Source of the DNA: Sphingomonadales bacterium UBA658
GTDB taxonomy: Bacteria; Pseudomonadota; Alphaproteobacteria; Sphingomonadales; Sphingomonadaceae
Assembly: GCA_002299195.1 (NCBI GenBank)
Contig: DBOA01000015.1
Location: forward strand, 1 to 16,709
Reading direction: 5' to 3'
Length of the DNA: 16,709 nucleotides
Each line of letters begins with the position of its first letter. The first letter of the stretch is position 1. Under the pieces are notes generated by a model. The model saw nothing but the letters and a program-made list of their open reading frames with translations. It was not told where the DNA came from and did no database searches. The position numbers and the translations under genes are program-made. Positions 14,383 to 16,709 of this stretch are shown here, one piece after another.

Positions 14383-15366
14383 ATGCCGGCACCGATACTC
14401 GTAACAGGCGCAGCCGGTTTCATTGGCCACGCCGTGGCGCATCGGTTGTTGGCGCGCGGTGAGCGTGTCATTGGCGTCGATATCGTCAATGACTATTACG
14501 ACCCCGCACTGAAAGAGGCGCGCTTGGCGACCTTTGCCGGGATCAATAGTTTCGCATTTGAACGCATGGACATTGCCGACGCCGCAAAAATGGCTGCGCT
14601 TGTCCGCGACAACAACATTGTGCGCGTGGTCCATTTGGCGGCGCAGGCGGGCGTGCGGTACAGTATTGAAAACCCCTTCGCCTATGAACGCTCCAATCTT
14701 GCGGGCCATCTCTCGGTAATGGAAGCGTGCCGCCATGCGGAGGGTTTTGAGCATCTGGTCTACGCCTCCTCCAGTTCAGTCTATGGCGACAAGCCGATGG
14801 GCGGCGAGGGCTTCAAGGAAGATGAGCCCGTCAACGATCCCGTGTCACTTTATGCGGCGACCAAGCGCGCGTGTGAGTTGATGAGCCAGTCCTACGCCAA
14901 TTTATACGGCTTCCCGCAAACGGGCCTGCGCTTCTTTACGGTCTATGGTCCTTGGGGACGCCCCGACATGGCCTATTTCAGCTTCACGCAGAAAATCGTC
15001 AAAGGCGAGGCCATCGAAGTCTATGGCGACGGGAAGATGGCGCGCGATTTCACCTATATTGATGACATTGTCGACGGGATTATTGGCGCGCTTGATAACC
15101 CGCCCGCACGCGGCGAGCACCGTGTGCTCAACATCGGCGACAGCCATCCGGTTGGCCTGATGGACATGATCGAGACGCTTGAGAAAGCCATCGGGCATGA
15201 AGCTGTCAAAGTGATGCGCCCCATGCAGCCTGGCGATGTCACGGCCACCTATGCCGATGTGTCCAAGCTCCATGCACTGACGGGCTATAAACCCAAAGTG
15301 ATGCTGGCCGAGGGTCTGGAAAAATTTGCGGCGTGGTACCGCGAATATTATCGCGTCGCGCCTTAG
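14383..15366 (+). CDS. NAD-dependent epimerase, UDP-glucuronate 4-epimerase-like
   Basis: A 327-residue short-chain dehydrogenase/reductase (extended type). It has the NAD-binding GAAGFIG (9-15), Asp33 at the end of strand 2, LAAQAGVRYS (85-94), SSSSVYGD (129-136), and the catalytic YAATK (Tyr157, Lys161). The RYSIENPFAY and FFTVYGPWGRPDMAYF stretches are typical of UDP-glucuronate 4-epimerases, which make UDP-galacturonate for LPS, capsule or exopolysaccharide; related epimerases on other UDP-sugars cannot be excluded. The ATG at 14383 has AAGGA at 14367-14371, 11 bases upstream. No glycosyltransferase lies next to it, unlike in surface-polysaccharide loci. The TAG stop overlaps the convergent TetR gene's stop by 4 bases. 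Confidence 0.92.
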   Translation: MPAPILVTGAAGFIGHAVAHRLLARGERVIGVDIVNDYYDPALKEARLATFAGINSFAFERMDIADAAKMAALVRDNNIVRVVHLAAQAGVRYSIENPFAYERSNLAGHLSVMEACRHAEGFEHLVYASSSSVYGDKPMGGEGFKEDEPVNDPVSLYAATKRACELMSQSYANLYGFPQTGLRFFTVYGPWGRPDMAYFSFTQKIVKGEAIEVYGDGKMARDFTYIDDIVDGIIGALDNPPARGEHRVLNIGDSHPVGLMDMIETLEKAIGHEAVKVMRPMQPGDVTATYADVSKLHALTGYKPKVMLAEGLEKFAAWYREYYRVAP

Positions 15367-15995
15367 CTTTTAATCTGGGACTGCCATTCATCGAATGAAT
15401 CCGCCAACTTGCGGCCGGCAATTTGCCGTCCCGTCTCGCGCGGCAGGCCGAGTGAGGCCGACATCGGGCCGCCCAACAATGCGTCGCCCAGCGCCATCAG
15501 CACCATTTCGAGCGTAAGTTCATGCAGCGACGTGTCGTCTTGTCCGTCTTCGCTGATTTCGTCGACCAGTCTATGGATCGCCTCGATAATCGGGTCGAGC
15601 GCATCTTCATTGCCCGACAGCAGCATCCACGACGCCAGCGCACCCGCACCCTCGCGATCGAACTGGTCAAAAATCAAGTCAGCCAGCTCGTGCGGGGTCA
15701 CAACGCCGCCACGCATTTGGGCAACCGCTGCGCCGATTTTGCTGCAGATCTTGTCGCCCATATAGCCTGCAAGTTCGCGCTGCAGCCCAGAGGCTGAACC
15801 GAAATGATGCAGCAAATTGGCGTGTGTGCGGCCAATGCGTCCCGCGACGGCTTTGAGGGTAACGGCCTGCGGACCCGATTCAAGCAACAGGTCCCGCGCG
15901 GCCTCAAGCGCCGCCAAGCGGCTCGCCTCGGGGCTTAACCGGCGCGGCATGGCGGGATCATTCAGTTGTACGATTTTTGAAGCGTGTGTGGTCAT
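15363..15995 (-). CDS. TetR family transcriptional regulator
   Basis: A 210-residue DNA-binding repressor. Residues of about 20-65 form the TetR helix-turn-helix: ALEAARDLLLESGPQAVTLK, then AVAGRIGRTHANLLHHFGS, with the usual recognition-helix pattern ending in HHFGSASGL. The remaining all-helical region is the ligand and dimer domain, with no recognisable ligand motif. The ATG at 15995 has only a weak upstream CAGGC. A GTAAA-N6-TTTAC palindrome lies 12 bases upstream and could be its own operator. It is convergent with the epimerase gene and codirectional with the GNAT gene upstream (73-base gap). Target genes are unknown; autoregulation is an inference. Confidence 0.9.
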   Translation of the reverse strand: MTTHASKIVQLNDPAMPRRLSPEASRLAALEAARDLLLESGPQAVTLKAVAGRIGRTHANLLHHFGSASGLQRELAGYMGDKICSKIGAAVAQMRGGVVTPHELADLIFDQFDREGAGALASWMLLSGNEDALDPIIEAIHRLVDEISEDGQDDTSLHELTLEMVLMALGDALLGGPMSASLGLPRETGRQIAGRKLADSFDEWQSQIKS

Positions 15996-16007
15996 GAGTG
16001 CCTGTGC

Positions 16008-16023
16008 GTAAATATCATTTTAC
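16008..16023. promoter_or_regulatory. Candidate TetR operator palindrome
   Basis: GTAAA-N6-TTTAC is a perfect 5-base-arm inverted repeat 12 bases upstream of the TetR start, in the 73-base spacer before the GNAT gene. It is short and AT-rich, so it may be chance; its position is what makes it worth testing as an autoregulatory site. Confidence 0.3.
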
Positions 16024-16068
16024 ACGTTAGGCCAATTGCATGGCTTGTCCAATAGCGTTGAATGCCGC

Positions 16069-16659
16069 TTATGCCGCCTGAAGACGCTCCATATATTCGC
16101 GCATGCCGAGGGGGCGTGTGCTTCGCATATCTCCATCGTCGGTAACGGCGTACTCAAGCGAGCGTTCGTACAGCGCGCACGTCGTGGCAATGCCGCGGCC
16201 GTTGCTGTGGCGTAGTGCCGTCTTGCCGGTGTTTTGAAAGCCAAGCTTGCGCAAAACATTCCCCGACGCGGGGTTGTCGGTGAAGTGGCTGGCGACCAAT
16301 TTTTTGTGGCCGATCGTCTTGGCTATCTCAATGACGGCGCGACTGGCTTCCGTGGCAAAGCCCAATCCCCAATATGGCCTGCCGATCCAATAGCCGAGTT
16401 CGGCGTCATTATTGAAGTTGCCAATGCCGCACGCGCCGATCAGGCGTGGGGCGCCATTGGTGCGGCGCATCATCAAAAAGGAAGGGAAGTGCGCGTCATG
16501 CTCTTGCGTGGCGGAACGCACGGCGTCCTCCGCCGTGTAGGGCCAGGGCGCGCGGGCGAGATTGCGGACAATGCCTTCATCGGCAATGGCCTGATGAAGT
16601 TCGGCCGCATCTTCGGGCCAGCTGGGCCGTAATAACAATCTCTCGGTTCTCGCGAACAT
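16069..16659 (-). CDS. GNAT family N-acetyltransferase (RimJ/RimL-like)
   Basis: A 196-residue acetyl-CoA-dependent acetyltransferase of the Acetyltransf_3 type. It begins MFARTERLLLRP, the usual N-terminal strand of this family, and has ELGYWIGRPYWGLGFATEA, where the GLGFA turn is the acetyl-CoA pyrophosphate-binding loop, then the C-terminal HFTDNPASGNVLRKLGF motif. The substrate (protein N-terminus, amino acid or small molecule) cannot be told. The start at 16659 is chosen because GGAG lies 7 bases upstream and the protein begins with the family sequence; the frame continues upstream to 16692. The C-terminal 45 residues after SLEY lack family motifs. It is upstream of, and codirectional with, the TetR gene. 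The last 50 bases of the window hold only its upstream region. Confidence 0.88.
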   Translation of the reverse strand: MFARTERLLLRPSWPEDAAELHQAIADEGIVRNLARAPWPYTAEDAVRSATQEHDAHFPSFLMMRRTNGAPRLIGACGIGNFNNDAELGYWIGRPYWGLGFATEASRAVIEIAKTIGHKKLVASHFTDNPASGNVLRKLGFQNTGKTALRHSNGRGIATTCALYERSLEYAVTDDGDMRSTRPLGMREYMERLQAA

Positions 16660-16709
16660 CGTTTCTCTCCGGTTCTGCGCCGCCCTTTGCATGACAAAGC
16701 GACAGCCAT

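Noticed and set aside
14242..14754. 170-residue minus-strand open frame across the spacer before the epimerase
   Set aside because: About two thirds of it is antisense to the epimerase NAD-binding domain and the rest covers the spacer; the protein shows no recognisable features.
16660..16709. Open minus-strand frame at the window end as the tail of another gene
   Set aside because: Only 50 bases are available and they include the GNAT ribosome binding site; nothing in the translation can be assigned.

Overview
This window is chromosomal housekeeping DNA from an alphaproteobacterium, most likely a sphingomonad (Sphingomonadales). The pointers are a MipZ-type division-site ATPase, which is an alphaproteobacterial family, a PgmG-type phosphogluco/phosphomannomutase, a DUF3576 lipoprotein next to leuS, a ligase-associated Lhr-type helicase plus PdeM, and sphingomonad-style GC-rich palindromic repeats. 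Genus and species cannot be fixed from sequence alone. I see no rRNA, tRNA, CRISPR array, transposase, integrase or phage gene. Coding density is very high and no gene-free stretch exceeds 300 bases.

Layout. 1-1594 (minus): 5' part of leuS, preceded by a DUF3576 lipoprotein gene. 1595-1841: spacer with small inverted repeats. 1842-2591 (plus): unrecognised exported protein with an outer-membrane-like C-terminus. 2588-3136 (minus) and 3160-3846 (plus): divergent pair of a short ThiE/TenI-like protein and the PLP-homeostasis protein YggS. 3817-4512 (minus): PdeM. 4568-5533 (minus) and 5696-7612 (plus): divergent exported proteases, a two-domain retropepsin-like protein and an S9 serine peptidase. 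A long inverted repeat (7635-7704) closes the S9 gene against the convergent helicase.

7711-12848 is a minus-strand cluster read as mipZ, a membrane-anchored J-domain gene, pgmG and the Lhr-type helicase; junctions are a 1-base overlap, 51 bases and 6 bases. The helicase carries an in-frame 81-base palindromic element (9946-10026). Divergent from mipZ is panC (12961-13800), with two palindromes in the shared 112-base spacer. Then come a Sel1-like gene with a CtrA-like site upstream, a UDP-glucuronate 4-epimerase-like gene, a convergent TetR regulator and a GNAT acetyltransferase. The last 50 bases hold only the GNAT upstream region.

How the genes relate. PdeM and the helicase belong to the same ligase-associated DNA repair set, but here they are separated by two protease genes. 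PgmG and the epimerase both feed nucleotide-sugar and polysaccharide synthesis but are not adjacent. MipZ and a possible CtrA site tie the 12-14 kb region to cell-cycle control. The most notable signals are the in-frame palindromic insertion in the helicase, the mipZ/panC palindrome, the hairpin over the yggS start codon, and the unrecognised exported protein. I did not find a clear new multi-gene system.
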